NCBI RefSeq assembly: GCF_002741055.1
Contig: NZ_CP016809.1
Location: 6,426,501-6,490,500 of the forward strand
Direction: 5' to 3'
DNA length: 64,000 bases
From: Paenibacillus ihbetae
GTDB lineage: Bacteria > Bacillota > Bacilli > Paenibacillales > Paenibacillaceae
Shown here piece by piece: positions 7,708 through 17,278 of the stretch (its first letter is position 1; each line of letters begins with the position of its first letter). The translations under genes were made by a program, and so were the position numbers. The notes under the pieces are model-generated. The model saw only the letters and a list, made by a program, of their open reading frames with translations. It searched no databases and was not told the DNA's origin.

Positions 7708-8310
7708 ATGTCACCACGTACCAAAGAACAGAATGATGCGATCCGGGAGATGCGGATGAACCAAATTATGCAAGCAGCTGCGGAAGTATATTTGGAGAAG
7801 GGCATTCAATTGGAAATACGCGATGTTGCGGTCAAGGCAGAGCTCGGCTACGGAACCGTGTATCATTATTACAAAAATAAGCACATGCTTCTGGAAGATT
7901 TATTGTGGGATGCCCTGAGTCGCACGGAGTCGGCAGTACAGGCCGCGTTGGCGGGGGATAATGGGAGTTCAATAAAAGCCAAGCCGTTCTCCACGCTGCT
8001 CTTGCGAAAGTGCATCCAGGATCCTTCCGTATTTATTTTGCTTAAGTCGGTTGCGGATAACTTTCACCATTTCCCCGGTAACCGGTTCATCAAGCTGTTT
8101 GCCGAATTTCAGGAACGGATCTATTCGCCTTTCGTGGAAATGATTCGTGAAGGAATCGATTCCCAATCACCAGAGAAAACAGCTAATCTGATCTTTGGCT
8201 CTCTTGTTGGCTGTGCAGCCTTGAACATCCACCACAATATGCAAAGCGAGATGGATGTGGAAGGGTTTGTCGATATGGTGTATTCAGGAATACAGTCAAA
8301 GGAGAGATGA
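7708..8310 (+). CDS. TetR/AcrR family transcriptional regulator
   Basis: A 200-residue regulator. The N-terminal TetR HTH covers about residues 15-60 (IRDVAVKAELGYGTVYHYYKNK); the C-terminal ligand domain is not recognisable. ATG 7708 follows AAAGGAGGAGCC. The stop overlaps the first possible start of the methionine aminopeptidase gene (ATGA), so the two are co-transcribed and perhaps translationally coupled. The ligand is unknown. Confidence 0.9.
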   Translation: MSPRTKEQNDAIREMRMNQIMQAAAEVYLEKGIQLEIRDVAVKAELGYGTVYHYYKNKHMLLEDLLWDALSRTESAVQAALAGDNGSSIKAKPFSTLLLRKCIQDPSVFILLKSVADNFHHFPGNRFIKLFAEFQERIYSPFVEMIREGIDSQSPEKTANLIFGSLVGCAALNIHHNMQSEMDVEGFVDMVYSGIQSKER

Positions 8311-8315
8311 ATGGC

Positions 8316-9062
8316 ATGGTCATCCTAAAATCGAGAGCAGATATTGAAGAAATGAGAAAAGCCGGCCGCATTGTCGCGGCTTTTCATCAAGCCATCGCAG
8401 ATATGATCCGTCCGGGTGTCACAACGCTCGATATCGAGTCGTTCGCTGTGCGATTCCTGAAGGAGAATGGAGCCAAGGCTTATACGATGGGCTACAACGG
8501 TTATCCGTTTGCGACATGTGCTTCCGTCAACGACGTCATTGCGCATGGTTTTCCGAGCCGGAAGCCGCTCAAGGAGGGCGATATCGTCACAATCGACATC
8601 GTCGCGGAAGCGGATGGCTGGATCGGCGATTCAGCTTGGAGTTATGCGGTCGGCGAGGTTTCGGATGAAGCCCGTAAACTGATGCAGATAACGAAGGAAT
8701 GCTTATACCTTGGCATCGAACAAGCGGTCGTCGGAAACCGGATTGGGGATGTCATGCATGCGGTTCAAACTCATGCCGAGCACAACGGATTCTCCGTGGT
8801 TCGCGATCTGCTCGGTCATGGCGTAGGAAGGGAGATGCACGAGGAACCTAATTATCCCCACATCGGGAAACCGGGCAAAGGGTTCCGCTTGAAGGAAGGG
8901 ATGGTATTAACGATCGAGCCGATGCTAAATGCCGGAACACCATTAATGACGATTGATGCCGACGGATGGACCGCCAGAACCGCCGACGGCTCGCTCTCCG
9001 CACAGTACGAGCACACGATTGCCGTTACTGCGGATGGTCCGATTATATTGACGGCACAGTAG
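8316..9062 (+). CDS. map: Methionine aminopeptidase, type I
   Basis: A 248-residue cytosolic enzyme that removes the initiator methionine from nascent proteins. Counting from an alternative ATG at 8307, the metal ligands D97, D108, H171, E204 and E235 are all present (TIDIV, GDSAW, GHGVG, TIEPM, QYEHT), as is substrate-site H80. ATG 8316 is preferred because GGAG at 8301-8304 is only two bases from 8307. It is not in a ribosomal or secY context, so it is probably a second, accessory copy. A regulated extra MetAP behind a TetR gene is unusual. Confidence 0.92.
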   Translation: MVILKSRADIEEMRKAGRIVAAFHQAIADMIRPGVTTLDIESFAVRFLKENGAKAYTMGYNGYPFATCASVNDVIAHGFPSRKPLKEGDIVTIDIVAEADGWIGDSAWSYAVGEVSDEARKLMQITKECLYLGIEQAVVGNRIGDVMHAVQTHAEHNGFSVVRDLLGHGVGREMHEEPNYPHIGKPGKGFRLKEGMVLTIEPMLNAGTPLMTIDADGWTARTADGSLSAQYEHTIAVTADGPIILTAQ

Positions 9063-9353
9063 AGAAGACATTGTATTATTATGTCGTTTAGTCCATATTC
9101 AAGTTCAATTTTTAGGCGCGAGAGGTTTATTGTCTCAAGTTTTAGGCGTGAGACGTGTATTGTTTCCAGTTATTTAAAGGTATCATTTAGAGGAGCAAGC
9201 TTGATTCCAGCTGATTTAGCCGCGTAGCTGCGGCTTTTTTTGTTTTATCGGTAAGGTACTTGTTAAAACCTAGGGCTTTTACATGAACACGGACCGTAAG
9301 CGTATCGAAACGGACGATCAACATCCGCGCTGGCGGTTTCGTGGCAATCGCTA
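9063..9353. repeat. Intergenic region with a 30-bp imperfect tandem repeat
   Basis: Two adjacent 30-bp units (9110-9139 and 9140-9169) match at about 25 of 30 positions, each beginning TTTTAGGCG and containing TATTGT. A terminator follows at 9218. No coding potential is evident. The role of the repeat is unknown. Confidence 0.6.
9218..9241 (+). terminator. Rho-independent terminator after map
   Basis: AGCCGC (9218-9223) and GCGGCT (9230-9235) with a 6-nt loop, followed by a run of T. Confidence 0.8.
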
Positions 9354-9382
9354 TTGACAATTCAACTACTACGTGATACTTT
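9354..9382 (+). promoter_or_regulatory. Promoter of the PadR operon
   Basis: A consensus -35 TTGACA (9354-9359), 17-bp spacer and TACTTT (9377-9382). The spacer and downstream flank contain repeated ACTAC/GTAGT and AATACTT-like elements (9364-9407), the likely binding area for the PadR protein. Confidence 0.65.
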
Positions 9383-9437
9383 ATAGAAGTAGTCAGTAAT
9401 ACTTCATACCAGTCTTACAGAATAGCAAGGAGTGAGT

Positions 9438-9767
9438 ATGCTGGAAAACCTAACGGAAATGCTCAAAGGAGTGCTTGAGGGCTGTGTCCTTGAAATAATA
9501 AGCCGTAATGAAACCTACGGCTACGAAATCACGCGAAGGCTGAACGCTCTGGGCTTCACCGATGTGGTGGAGGGTACGGTGTACACCATCTTGATCCGGC
9601 TTGAAAAAAATAAATTAGTGCAGATCACCAAGAAGCCCTCTGACATGGGACCTCCCCGAAAGTTCTTCGCCATTAACGACGAGGGGCGCGAGGAGCTGCG
9701 GAAGTTTTGGGAAAAATGGGAGTTCTTATCATCAAAAATAAATGAATTAAAGGAGACGAGACCATGA
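9438..9767 (+). CDS. PadR family transcriptional regulator
   Basis: A 109-residue winged-helix protein with the PadR signature: an early YGYEITRRL helix, VEGTVYTILIRLE recognition helix, and a GPPRKFFAINDEGREEL wing. ATG 9438 is preferred over an in-frame GTG at 9432, since AAGGAG at 9428-9433 is well spaced only for the former. The end overlaps the next gene by four bases. PadR followed by two DUF1048 genes is a recurrent Firmicutes operon. Confidence 0.92.
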   Translation: MLENLTEMLKGVLEGCVLEIISRNETYGYEITRRLNALGFTDVVEGTVYTILIRLEKNKLVQITKKPSDMGPPRKFFAINDEGREELRKFWEKWEFLSSKINELKETRP

Positions 9768-10111
9768 ATTTTTGGGAAAGAATCACCGGCAGCGATATGA
9801 CTAAGGAAATGAAATCATTTGAATCGCGAGCCAAAAAGCTGCCGCCTGATTATCAAGCGGCATGGGAACAAATCAATGCCTATCTGTGGCCCCACTCCGA
9901 TTTTACCGGTCGCAACCTCATGCCCATTCTTGATGGTGTGCTTGGACTGCTCGAAGAAACGGCAGCGGACGGACAAAGCGTGCAAGAGGTTTTGGGAGAC
10001 GATATCCAAGGCTTCTGTTCAGCGCTGGCAGGCGAAGAAGGAGCAAAATCAATACGCGACAAGTGGCGCGAGCAGCTCAACCAGAATATAGCAAAAAAAT
10101 TAGGGAAATAG
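9764..10111 (+). CDS. DUF1048 family protein
   Basis: A 115-residue, mostly helical soluble protein recognised as DUF1048 by its arrangement: an N-terminal segment, KKLPPDYQAAWEQINAYLW, a central GLLEETAADGQSVQEVLGDDIQGFC and a basic C-terminus. Function is unknown. It overlaps the PadR stop (ATGA) and lies 13 bp before a paralogue. Confidence 0.85.
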   Translation: MNFWERITGSDMTKEMKSFESRAKKLPPDYQAAWEQINAYLWPHSDFTGRNLMPILDGVLGLLEETAADGQSVQEVLGDDIQGFCSALAGEEGAKSIRDKWREQLNQNIAKKLGK

Positions 10112-10124
10112 GAGGGAGGATAAC

Positions 10125-10472
10125 ATGAGAATTCGAGATATCATCGAAGGCAAAAAAGAGTGGCGAGCGCATGTGGCTCGCGTCAAAGCGCTCCCGCAAG
10201 ATTATCAGATTGTTTATAAAGAAATTCAAAAATATCTCTTTAAGGTCGGCCCTGTTGAACTTACCGAAGGGACGGGATTGCTCTCAGGGCTTGTCGATTT
10301 ATTTGAAGAGGGCGCGGCGTCAGGGAAGGGCGTGCTCGAAGTGACGGGCCGTGACGTGGCGGCTTTCTGCGATGATCTAATCAAAGATTCAAAAACCTAC
10401 GCTGACGTCTATCGTGAATCTATTGATCATGAGGTTTACAAAGCGGTAAATAAGAACGCGAATAAAAAGTGA
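10125..10472 (+). CDS. DUF1048 family protein, paralogue
   Basis: A 115-residue paralogue of the preceding gene: ALPQDYQIVYKEIQKYLF, LVDLFEEGAASGKGVLEVTG and DVAAFCDDLI match the same blocks. AGGAGGGAGG lies before ATG 10125. Conserved pairing suggests the two form a complex or arose by tandem duplication; function is unknown. A strong terminator at 10616 ends the operon. Confidence 0.85.
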   Translation: MRIRDIIEGKKEWRAHVARVKALPQDYQIVYKEIQKYLFKVGPVELTEGTGLLSGLVDLFEEGAASGKGVLEVTGRDVAAFCDDLIKDSKTYADVYRESIDHEVYKAVNKNANKK

Positions 10473-10615
10473 AGGGAGATTTGGGGCAGGATCAGCAAAG
10501 CAATTGTAATCCAAGGTCCTCCCGAAAATCCTTCCCCTTCCATGAACTAATTCATTCTGCGGCAACAAGGAACCGAATGCGAGCAGCTTCTGCCTGCATC
10601 TTCCTGAAGTTACAC

Positions 10616-10665
10616 CCCGTCAAGAGAACATCCCTTTTTAGGGAAGTCTTGACGGGATTTTTTTT
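10616..10665 (+). terminator. Strong rho-independent terminator of the PadR operon
   Basis: CCCGTCAAGA (10616-10625) pairs perfectly with TCTTGACGGG (10647-10656), an inner TCCCT/AGGGA extends the hairpin, and eight T residues follow. Confidence 0.92.
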
Positions 10666-10675
10666 GCAAAATAGA

Positions 10676-10733
10676 TTGAAATCGATGTCTTGATTGAATA
10701 TAATACAAGACATAACAAATAAAAGCGTTTTCA
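10676..10733 (+). promoter_or_regulatory. frl promoter P1 with operator and cre-like site
   Basis: -35 TTGAAA (10676-10681), 17-bp spacer, -10 TATAAT (10699-10704). An inverted repeat, ATGTCTTG (10685-10692) and CAAGACAT (10706-10713) with 13 nt between, brackets the -10 and is the proposed FrlR operator. TAAAAGCGTTTTCA (10720-10733) matches the CcpA cre consensus at 13 of 14 positions just downstream. A 26-bp block (10697-10722) is repeated exactly at promoter P2. Confidence 0.75.
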
Positions 10734-10749
10734 AAGAGGGGGTGAAGCT

Positions 10750-11577
10750 ATGAAAGTTGCAGGGATGAATATTACGTACAGGCATTTTCCGTTCGAGCAC
10801 TTTCTCGATTCCATGACGGAGTTGGGCGTGGACCAGATTGAGCTGTGGGCAGGCGAACCCCATTTTTACGTTTACCGGGGAGGGATTGGCCGATTAAGGA
10901 GCATTAGAAAGAATCTCAAGTCAAGAAACATGAAGGTGGTTTGCTACACCCCCGAACAATGCGTCTATCCGTTTAATCTGGCGGCTTCCGATCAGGAGCT
11001 GCGGCAGAAAAGCGTGGATTACTTTGTCGAAAATGTATACGCGGCGCTGGAATTGGATGCCAACATGATGCTGGTCACTTCGGGAATCGGGAGCTTTCAT
11101 GCAGCCGGCGAGGAATCCTGGAAATATGCCGCCGACTCGCTTGGCCAGCTGAGCAAGGTGGCTGAGCGGGAGGGAGTCACGCTTGCTTTGGAACCTTTAA
11201 CCCGCTTCGAATCGAACCTCATCACCGACGTCAAAGGCATTCAAAGAATGATGGACGAGATCCGGTCACCGTCACTCCATGGAATGATCGATGCCGTAGC
11301 GATGCAGTTGGCCGGGGAGACGCCGGAGGATTATTTCTCCACGCTGCCGGAGCTGTGCCATTTCCACTTGATCGACGGAGATGGATCGACGGACGCTCAC
11401 TTGGCCTTGGATGACGGGGCGCTGGATTGGAGAGGTTACCTTGAAAGCCTCAAGCGTAATGGATATCAAGGCACCTGTACTTTGGAAATCATGGGATTCC
11501 ATTATTATCAAGACCCGCACGATACCGTTATGCATTCGATCCGAAAGATAAGGGACCTGGGCTTCTTATCATCTTGA
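10750..11577 (+). CDS. frlC: Fructoselysine/psicoselysine 3-epimerase, FrlC-like
   Basis: A 275-residue TIM-barrel protein of the AP-endonuclease-2/xylose isomerase-like family, close to the length of E. coli FrlC (276). Expected metal ligands are E148 (LALEPL), D181 (GMIDAV), H206 (CHFHLIDGD) and E246 (TLEIMG). FrlC interconverts psicoselysine and fructoselysine before phosphorylation. The assignment rests on fold plus the complete frl context. ATG 10750 follows GAGGGGGTGAAGCT. It is the first gene of the locus, 15 bp before frlA. Confidence 0.88.
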   Translation: MKVAGMNITYRHFPFEHFLDSMTELGVDQIELWAGEPHFYVYRGGIGRLRSIRKNLKSRNMKVVCYTPEQCVYPFNLAASDQELRQKSVDYFVENVYAALELDANMMLVTSGIGSFHAAGEESWKYAADSLGQLSKVAEREGVTLALEPLTRFESNLITDVKGIQRMMDEIRSPSLHGMIDAVAMQLAGETPEDYFSTLPELCHFHLIDGDGSTDAHLALDDGALDWRGYLESLKRNGYQGTCTLEIMGFHYYQDPHDTVMHSIRKIRDLGFLSS

Positions 11578-12942
<1,365 letters not shown>

Positions 12943-12963
12943 CTATCTGTCGTTAAAAAATGA

Positions 12964-13010
12964 TTGCAACAAATGTATCGTCAAAATATAATACAAGACA
13001 TAACAAATAA
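12964..13010 (+). promoter_or_regulatory. frl internal promoter P2 with operator
   Basis: -35 TTGCAA (12964-12969), 17-bp spacer, -10 TATAAT (12987-12992). The 26-bp block 12985-13010 is identical to 10697-10722 at P1. The operator arms are ATGTATCG (12973-12980) and CAAGACAT (12994-13001) with the same 13-nt spacing. No cre-like site is seen here. Confidence 0.75.
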
Positions 13011-13051
13011 TCAATGGAGCGTGCCTGCTCCAGTACAGGAGGAATCGATCG

Positions 13052-14065
13052 ATGTTTAAATTTGACGAAGAGCTTTTCCTAAGACTTGTTGAAACAGAAG
13101 GGCTGGCGTACCGAAGCCAAATCGAGGAGATTGTGGACGGGATCTGCCGGAAAGGATACAGCAACATTTTCATGATCGGTGCCGGCGGCACGATTGCCAT
13201 GATGTACCCTTACGAATATATCCTCAAATCCAATTCGACGATCGACGTGCACGCCGAAATTGCCGCCGAATTCGTGGTGATGAACAACAAGCATTTCAGC
13301 AAAGATTCGATATGTATCTTCACCTCGGTATCGGGAACCACCAAGGAGACGATCGAGGCGATCGAATACTGCAAATCTCGGGGAGCAACAACATTTGCTT
13401 TGGTGGCCGAGCCGGATACGCCGATCACCAAGCTGGTGGACCACTGCATCACGACGGGATCGGAGAAACATTCCTTTGATACGTTTTTCATGCTGCTGTA
13501 TATGGTCGTATTCCGGTTCATGCATAACCGTAACGAGTTCCCTCAATACGAGCAGTTCACGAAAGAAGTATCCCTCCTTCCGCGGGCCATTCTGGACGCC
13601 GTCAAAGCATTCGACCCCAAGGCGGAAGCTTTTGCCATTGAGCATAAAGACACCGACTACCACATGATGGTCGGCTCCGGTAACCTGTGGGGGAATACGT
13701 ATTCCTATGCCATGTGTGTGCTGGAAGAGATGCAGTGGATCAAGGCCAAATCGATTCATGCAGCCGAGTTCTTCCACGGTACGCTCGAGCTTGTGGTGGA
13801 AGATACCAGCGTCATCCTGCTGAAGGGCGAGGATGAGACTCGGCCGCTGACAGATCGCGTAGAACGTTTTGCCGAAAAAGTCACGAAGCGGCTGACGGTC
13901 ATCGATACCAAGGATTTTGCCATGGAAGGTATCAGCGAAGAGTTCCGGAAGCATTTCGCAGTCAGCATCAACTGGGCACTGCTCAGCCGGATCAGCGTCT
14001 ACTTAGAACGTGAAAGAAACCATCCGCTAACGCTGAGAAGATATTACCGCAAGATGGAATATTAA
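13052..14065 (+). CDS. frlB: Fructoselysine 6-phosphate deglycase, FrlB-like
   Basis: A 337-residue protein with two SIS sugar-isomerase domains, related to the isomerase half of glucosamine-6-phosphate synthase. Visible features are FMIGAGGTIAMM, the TSVSGTTKETIEAIEYC phosphate-binding loop and HAAEFFHGTLELV. The C-terminus (RRYYRKMEY) resembles that of E. coli FrlB. The enzyme cleaves fructosamine 6-phosphate to glucose 6-phosphate plus the amine. ATG 13052 follows ACAGGAGGAATCG. It has its own promoter (P2). Confidence 0.9.
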   Translation: MFKFDEELFLRLVETEGLAYRSQIEEIVDGICRKGYSNIFMIGAGGTIAMMYPYEYILKSNSTIDVHAEIAAEFVVMNNKHFSKDSICIFTSVSGTTKETIEAIEYCKSRGATTFALVAEPDTPITKLVDHCITTGSEKHSFDTFFMLLYMVVFRFMHNRNEFPQYEQFTKEVSLLPRAILDAVKAFDPKAEAFAIEHKDTDYHMMVGSGNLWGNTYSYAMCVLEEMQWIKAKSIHAAEFFHGTLELVVEDTSVILLKGEDETRPLTDRVERFAEKVTKRLTVIDTKDFAMEGISEEFRKHFAVSINWALLSRISVYLERERNHPLTLRRYYRKMEY

Positions 14066-14140
14066 TATGCATCGGGAGTGCTGTAATTGCTGTAATACCA
14101 TGCGGCACTCCTTCTTTGAACAGAGGGAAGGTGAAAGAAG

Positions 14141-14923
14141 ATGCGAATCGTGACCGTCGGAGACAACTGCATGGACGTGTATCAGTCTACCGGTGAGGCT
14201 TACCCTGGAGGAAACCCGGTGAACGTGGCCGTCTATTTGACTGAATTGGGCGCGGACACCGCTTATATTGGCTGGGTGGGAACCGACCGTTATGGGGAGA
14301 TCATGGTCCGGGCGATCCAGGAGAAGGGCGTCAATACGTCAAGGGTATCGGCCAAAGAAGGAACCACTGCGGTGACCTACGTCGAAATGGCAGGCAGCGA
14401 AAGAAAGCTGGGAGACTATGAGGAAGGCGTAATGTCCGGCTTCTCCCTCAGTCCGGAGGATCTTCGGTTTACGGAGTCGTTCCAGCTCGTCCATTCCGCA
14501 ATATGGGGCCATGCCGACCGCTATTTTCCTTATTTTAAAGAAAAGGGGCTGCTGACCTCTTTTGACTTTGCCGATAAGCTGGACCATGAACTCGTAACGA
14601 CGCTTGCGCCTTATGTGGACTATCCGTTTTTGTCTTATACGCAGGATGACGAGCATATCCGGAATCTGATGAGGGAAATTAAGGCCCGGGGTCCCCGAAT
14701 TGTCGTGGCCACCCTGGGTGAAAACGGCTCGCTGGCTTATGACGGCGTCCAATTTTATAAGCATGGGATCGTTGAAGTGGAGGTCGTCGATACGCTGGGG
14801 GCCGGGGATTCTTTTATTGCCGGGTTTCTTTACGGGACGCTGAACGGGCTTCCGGTCGATAAATGCCTGGAGCAAGGCGCGCAAAGGGCCGCGAAAACGA
14901 TAAGCTATTTTGCCGCATGGTGA
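14141..14923 (+). CDS. frlD: Fructoselysine 6-kinase, FrlD-like (PfkB family)
   Basis: A 260-residue PfkB/ribokinase-family kinase that would phosphorylate fructosamines at O6. Diagnostic regions are GDNCMDVY, GGNPVNVAVYL and the C-terminal DTLGAGDSFIAGF motif with catalytic D223. GDYEEGVM, AIWGHAD and TLGENGS match my recollection of E. coli FrlD (261 aa). ATG 14141 follows GGGAAGGTG. An imperfect hairpin lies in the frlB-frlD gap (GGAGTGC 14075-14081, GCACTCC 14105-14111) and may modulate read-through. Confidence 0.92.
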   Translation: MRIVTVGDNCMDVYQSTGEAYPGGNPVNVAVYLTELGADTAYIGWVGTDRYGEIMVRAIQEKGVNTSRVSAKEGTTAVTYVEMAGSERKLGDYEEGVMSGFSLSPEDLRFTESFQLVHSAIWGHADRYFPYFKEKGLLTSFDFADKLDHELVTTLAPYVDYPFLSYTQDDEHIRNLMREIKARGPRIVVATLGENGSLAYDGVQFYKHGIVEVEVVDTLGAGDSFIAGFLYGTLNGLPVDKCLEQGAQRAAKTISYFAAW

Positions 14924-14993
14924 CTGGGGGCGGCCATCAATGTATAATAGAGGGATAAGAAAATGATCATTGATGGATAAGGATGAATGTTCG

Positions 14994-15734
14994 ATGAATT
15001 TAAATCCTTCGACCCCTCAACCGCTGTATATGCAGATCCGGCAGATGTTGAAGAATGACATCCAGCACGGACGCTACAAACCGGATGAGCAAATACCGAC
15101 GGAAGCAGAGCTGTGCGATATTTATAACGTAAGCCGGATAACGATCCGCAAAGCGATTGAGGAACTGGTGCGGGAAGGAGCCCTTACCCGGATTCCGCGA
15201 CGGGGGACCTTTGTGGCCTCCAACAAATTTCACAACGAGCTGCTGTCTGTAAGCGGATTCTCGGAGTTCAGCCACCAGCTTGGCATGATTCCGAATTCCC
15301 GCATTCTACGAAGCAATGTCATTGAAGCGACGGAAGAGGTGGCCGGGCATCTTGCCATTGAAGCCGGCAGCCCTGTCCTGGAGCTGGAGCGTCTCATGTA
15401 TGTCAATGAACGTCCGCTGTTCTACGATATCGCGCATTATTCCTTGACCCGATTCCCCGATCTGGAGAAGAAAATCGCGATGAATGAGTCCACGTATAAA
15501 ATTTTGGCCGAGGAATACGGGACGGAGATCGTAAGCAACGATAAAGAAATCGATGTCATTAGCGCGACACAAGACTATGCCAAGCTGCTGGAATGCGATG
15601 TCGGGGCCAATTTGTTTCGGATTTTGAAGGTCGCCTTCGACGCCAAGGACGAGCCTGTACATCTCTCCACGTTCATGTGTGAAACCAATCGGGTGACTTT
15701 GACGGTGCATCGGGCCAAGCAGGCGGATTACTAG
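14994..15734 (+). CDS. frlR: GntR/HutC-family regulator, FrlR-like
   Basis: About 246 residues: an N-terminal GntR winged helix (QIPTEAELCDIYNVSRITIRKAI, then a RIPRRGTFV wing) and a C-terminal UTRA ligand domain typical of HutC regulators. The ligand is inferred to be an Amadori compound or its phosphate. ATG 14994 has AAGGA about eleven bases upstream; ATG 14973 and TTG 14970 are alternatives. TATAAT at 14942-14947 could serve a separate promoter. It is the likely repressor of the 8-N13-8 palindromes at P1 and P2. Confidence 0.88.
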   Translation: MNLNPSTPQPLYMQIRQMLKNDIQHGRYKPDEQIPTEAELCDIYNVSRITIRKAIEELVREGALTRIPRRGTFVASNKFHNELLSVSGFSEFSHQLGMIPNSRILRSNVIEATEEVAGHLAIEAGSPVLELERLMYVNERPLFYDIAHYSLTRFPDLEKKIAMNESTYKILAEEYGTEIVSNDKEIDVISATQDYAKLLECDVGANLFRILKVAFDAKDEPVHLSTFMCETNRVTLTVHRAKQADY

Positions 15735-15909
15735 CTAGCGGATTAATAATGCGGGATTTTTGATGCCACCGGCTACGGTGCAATGTGAACTGATCGTCGG
15801 ATTTCTTGAGAGCATGGCGACGGCGGCTGATTAGAACCGTTTTGATATCGCGTACAGGGGAGTCCGACAGACAGGTTGCATGAAGAGTGGACCGGTAGTA
15901 AATCAGGCA

Positions 15910-15942
15910 AGCGTTAAAACCTTAGGTTTTAGCGCTTTTTTC
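15910..15942 (+). terminator. Terminator of the frl locus
   Basis: AGCGTTAAAACC (15910-15921) pairs with GGTTTTAGCGCT (15925-15936), including one G-T wobble, 3-nt loop, then six T. Confidence 0.88.
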
Positions 15943-16248
15943 TTTGGCATCGATAAGAACCGGATGCTTAGCTGACTGGATAAGCTGTCATAGAGCTTAA
16001 GCTTAAACATTAAAGTACATTGATAATCTTTTTAGAGCCAGAATCAATGATACGCCGCTTTTTCTTTGCACTTGCATGAATGTTGTACAGTTATATTTGG
16101 AAACGAAAGAAAGGGATTCTTCCGGAGTTCCTAGGTACAGCGCTAATACCCGGTGGCACCTTGTAGAGAAGGGAGCAGCATTCCCATGGATTTGGGAGGC
16201 CCATAGGAATAGAGGTCCACACTCGATTAAATATATAAAAAGCGAGGG
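15943..16248. other. Intergenic region without a recognisable gene
   Basis: The 175 bases before the frl terminator and this stretch carry no convincing ORF. A GGTGGCACC core near 16153 and several short inverted repeats are present but do not build a recognisable riboswitch. Confidence 0.4.
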
Positions 16249-16617
16249 ATGAACATGAAAGCTGTAACCACAGAACGCCAAAAATTGCTGATACAATCGA
16301 TGCAGTCAACTTTAAGAAAACTCGAAAGCGGCTTTAAAAGGATGACCGAGAAAGAAGCGAACACATCGCTCATTAAGAAACGACGGGATGCAGTGAAAAT
16401 CGCCTTAGATAGTCTAGAACATGCTTGGCACGGAACGGATTTTCCATATGAGATGTCCGACATCCTCGAAGCCCGAACGGTTATAGCCGGAATTCTTCCT
16501 TCCGTTAAGAGCCAGTATGAAAACGCTAAAGAAGGCAGCCCGCAAAAGACGCTTCTGGTAAGACGCATTGCTTCTATTGAAGCAGCCATCGATGCTCTGG
16601 ATAACCATATCCGTTAA
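16249..16617 (+). CDS. Hypothetical helical protein, 122 aa
   Basis: Not recognised. The protein is highly charged and predicted helical, with heptad-like stretches (QSTLRKLESGFKRMTEKE and RRIASIEAAIDALD) suggesting a coiled coil or helical bundle. It has no cysteine, signal peptide or membrane segment. ATG 16249 follows AGCGAGGG; ATG 16255 is a possible alternative. It stands alone, 250 bp before the HxlR gene. Confidence 0.6.
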   Translation: MNMKAVTTERQKLLIQSMQSTLRKLESGFKRMTEKEANTSLIKKRRDAVKIALDSLEHAWHGTDFPYEMSDILEARTVIAGILPSVKSQYENAKEGSPQKTLLVRRIASIEAAIDALDNHIR

Positions 16618-16779
16618 AGGGATTCCAACTATGTGTAGAATAATATTTGAAGGGAAGGGATTAGAGGACCTTCCATTTCCAATCTTAAGAAGACTTCATC
16701 TCATTCTAGATGGATATCACAAGGAGGGAGAGGTGTAGCCTGTATTGGTTAAAGTCTGAATCCTTTTTTGTTTTCATGA

Positions 16780-16851
16780 TTGACTTGATTGCAGAGCTGA
16801 CGTAAGATTTACTTATGGCAATTTTTAGGTAATGCACTTACTTGAAAGTAA
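16780..16851 (+). promoter_or_regulatory. Promoter and palindromic operator of hxlR-type gene
   Basis: TTGACT (16780-16785) and TAAGAT (16803-16808) are spaced by 17 bp. CTTACTTGAAAGTAAG (16836-16851) is a perfect 7-2-7 palindrome between the promoter and the start codon. The same motif recurs twice before the gene at 17610, so it is the likely HxlR binding site and implies autoregulation. Confidence 0.7.
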
Positions 16852-16866
16852 GGGGATGATCCATCC

Positions 16867-17196
16867 ATGATTCATCAGCGTCAGTGTCCGATTGAGACAC
16901 TCATTCATGTTTTAGGCGGCAAATGGAAGCCCATGATTCTATGGCATTTGATGGACTCCAATAAGCGATTCAATGATCTGGAGAAGCTTATACCTGAGGT
17001 TTCACAAAAAATGCTCTCCCAACATCTCCGGGATCTTGAGCGAGAAGGCATTGTCGAAAGAACGGTCTACCCTACGGTTCCTCCAAAAGTAGAATACTCT
17101 CTCAGTGAGTACGGAACAACATTGATTCCTGTAGCAGAAGTCATGTGTGCTTGGGGAGAGAATCATAATAAGCGGAGTGTTGAAGAGTCAGCGTAA
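16867..17196 (+). CDS. HxlR family transcriptional regulator
   Basis: A 109-residue winged-helix regulator: CPIETLIHVLGGKWKPMILWHL, RFNDLEKLIPEVSQKMLSQHLRDLE recognition region and VPPKVEYSLSEYG wing are the standard HxlR blocks. C7 corresponds to the N-terminal cysteine used by redox- or aldehyde-sensing members such as HypR and HxlR. ATG 16867 has AGGGG eleven bases upstream. Its predicted operator also precedes the oxidoreductase-like gene at 17610. Confidence 0.92.
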   Translation: MIHQRQCPIETLIHVLGGKWKPMILWHLMDSNKRFNDLEKLIPEVSQKMLSQHLRDLEREGIVERTVYPTVPPKVEYSLSEYGTTLIPVAEVMCAWGENHNKRSVEESA

Positions 17197-17241
17197 TACA
17201 CGGGTCTCAAGGTACCTTTTCACGAATTCAATAATCCAAAC

Positions 17242-17278
17242 AAAAGCTGCCACGGAATCCCGGGCGGCTTTTATTTTT
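17242..17278 (+). terminator. Terminator after hxlR-type gene
   Basis: AAAAGCTGCC (17242-17251) pairs with GGCGGCTTTT (17263-17272), one T-G wobble, then a T-rich tail. Confidence 0.78.

Noticed and set aside
13079..13954. 291-codon minus-strand frame opposite frlB
   Set aside because: Antisense to a clearly identified SIS-domain gene; the sequence has no recognisable protein features.
16125..16240. T-box-like element (GGTGGCACC near 16153) before the 122-aa gene
   Set aside because: The core only loosely resembles the T-box antiterminator; there is no stem I, no following terminator with T-run, and the downstream gene is not an amino-acid gene.
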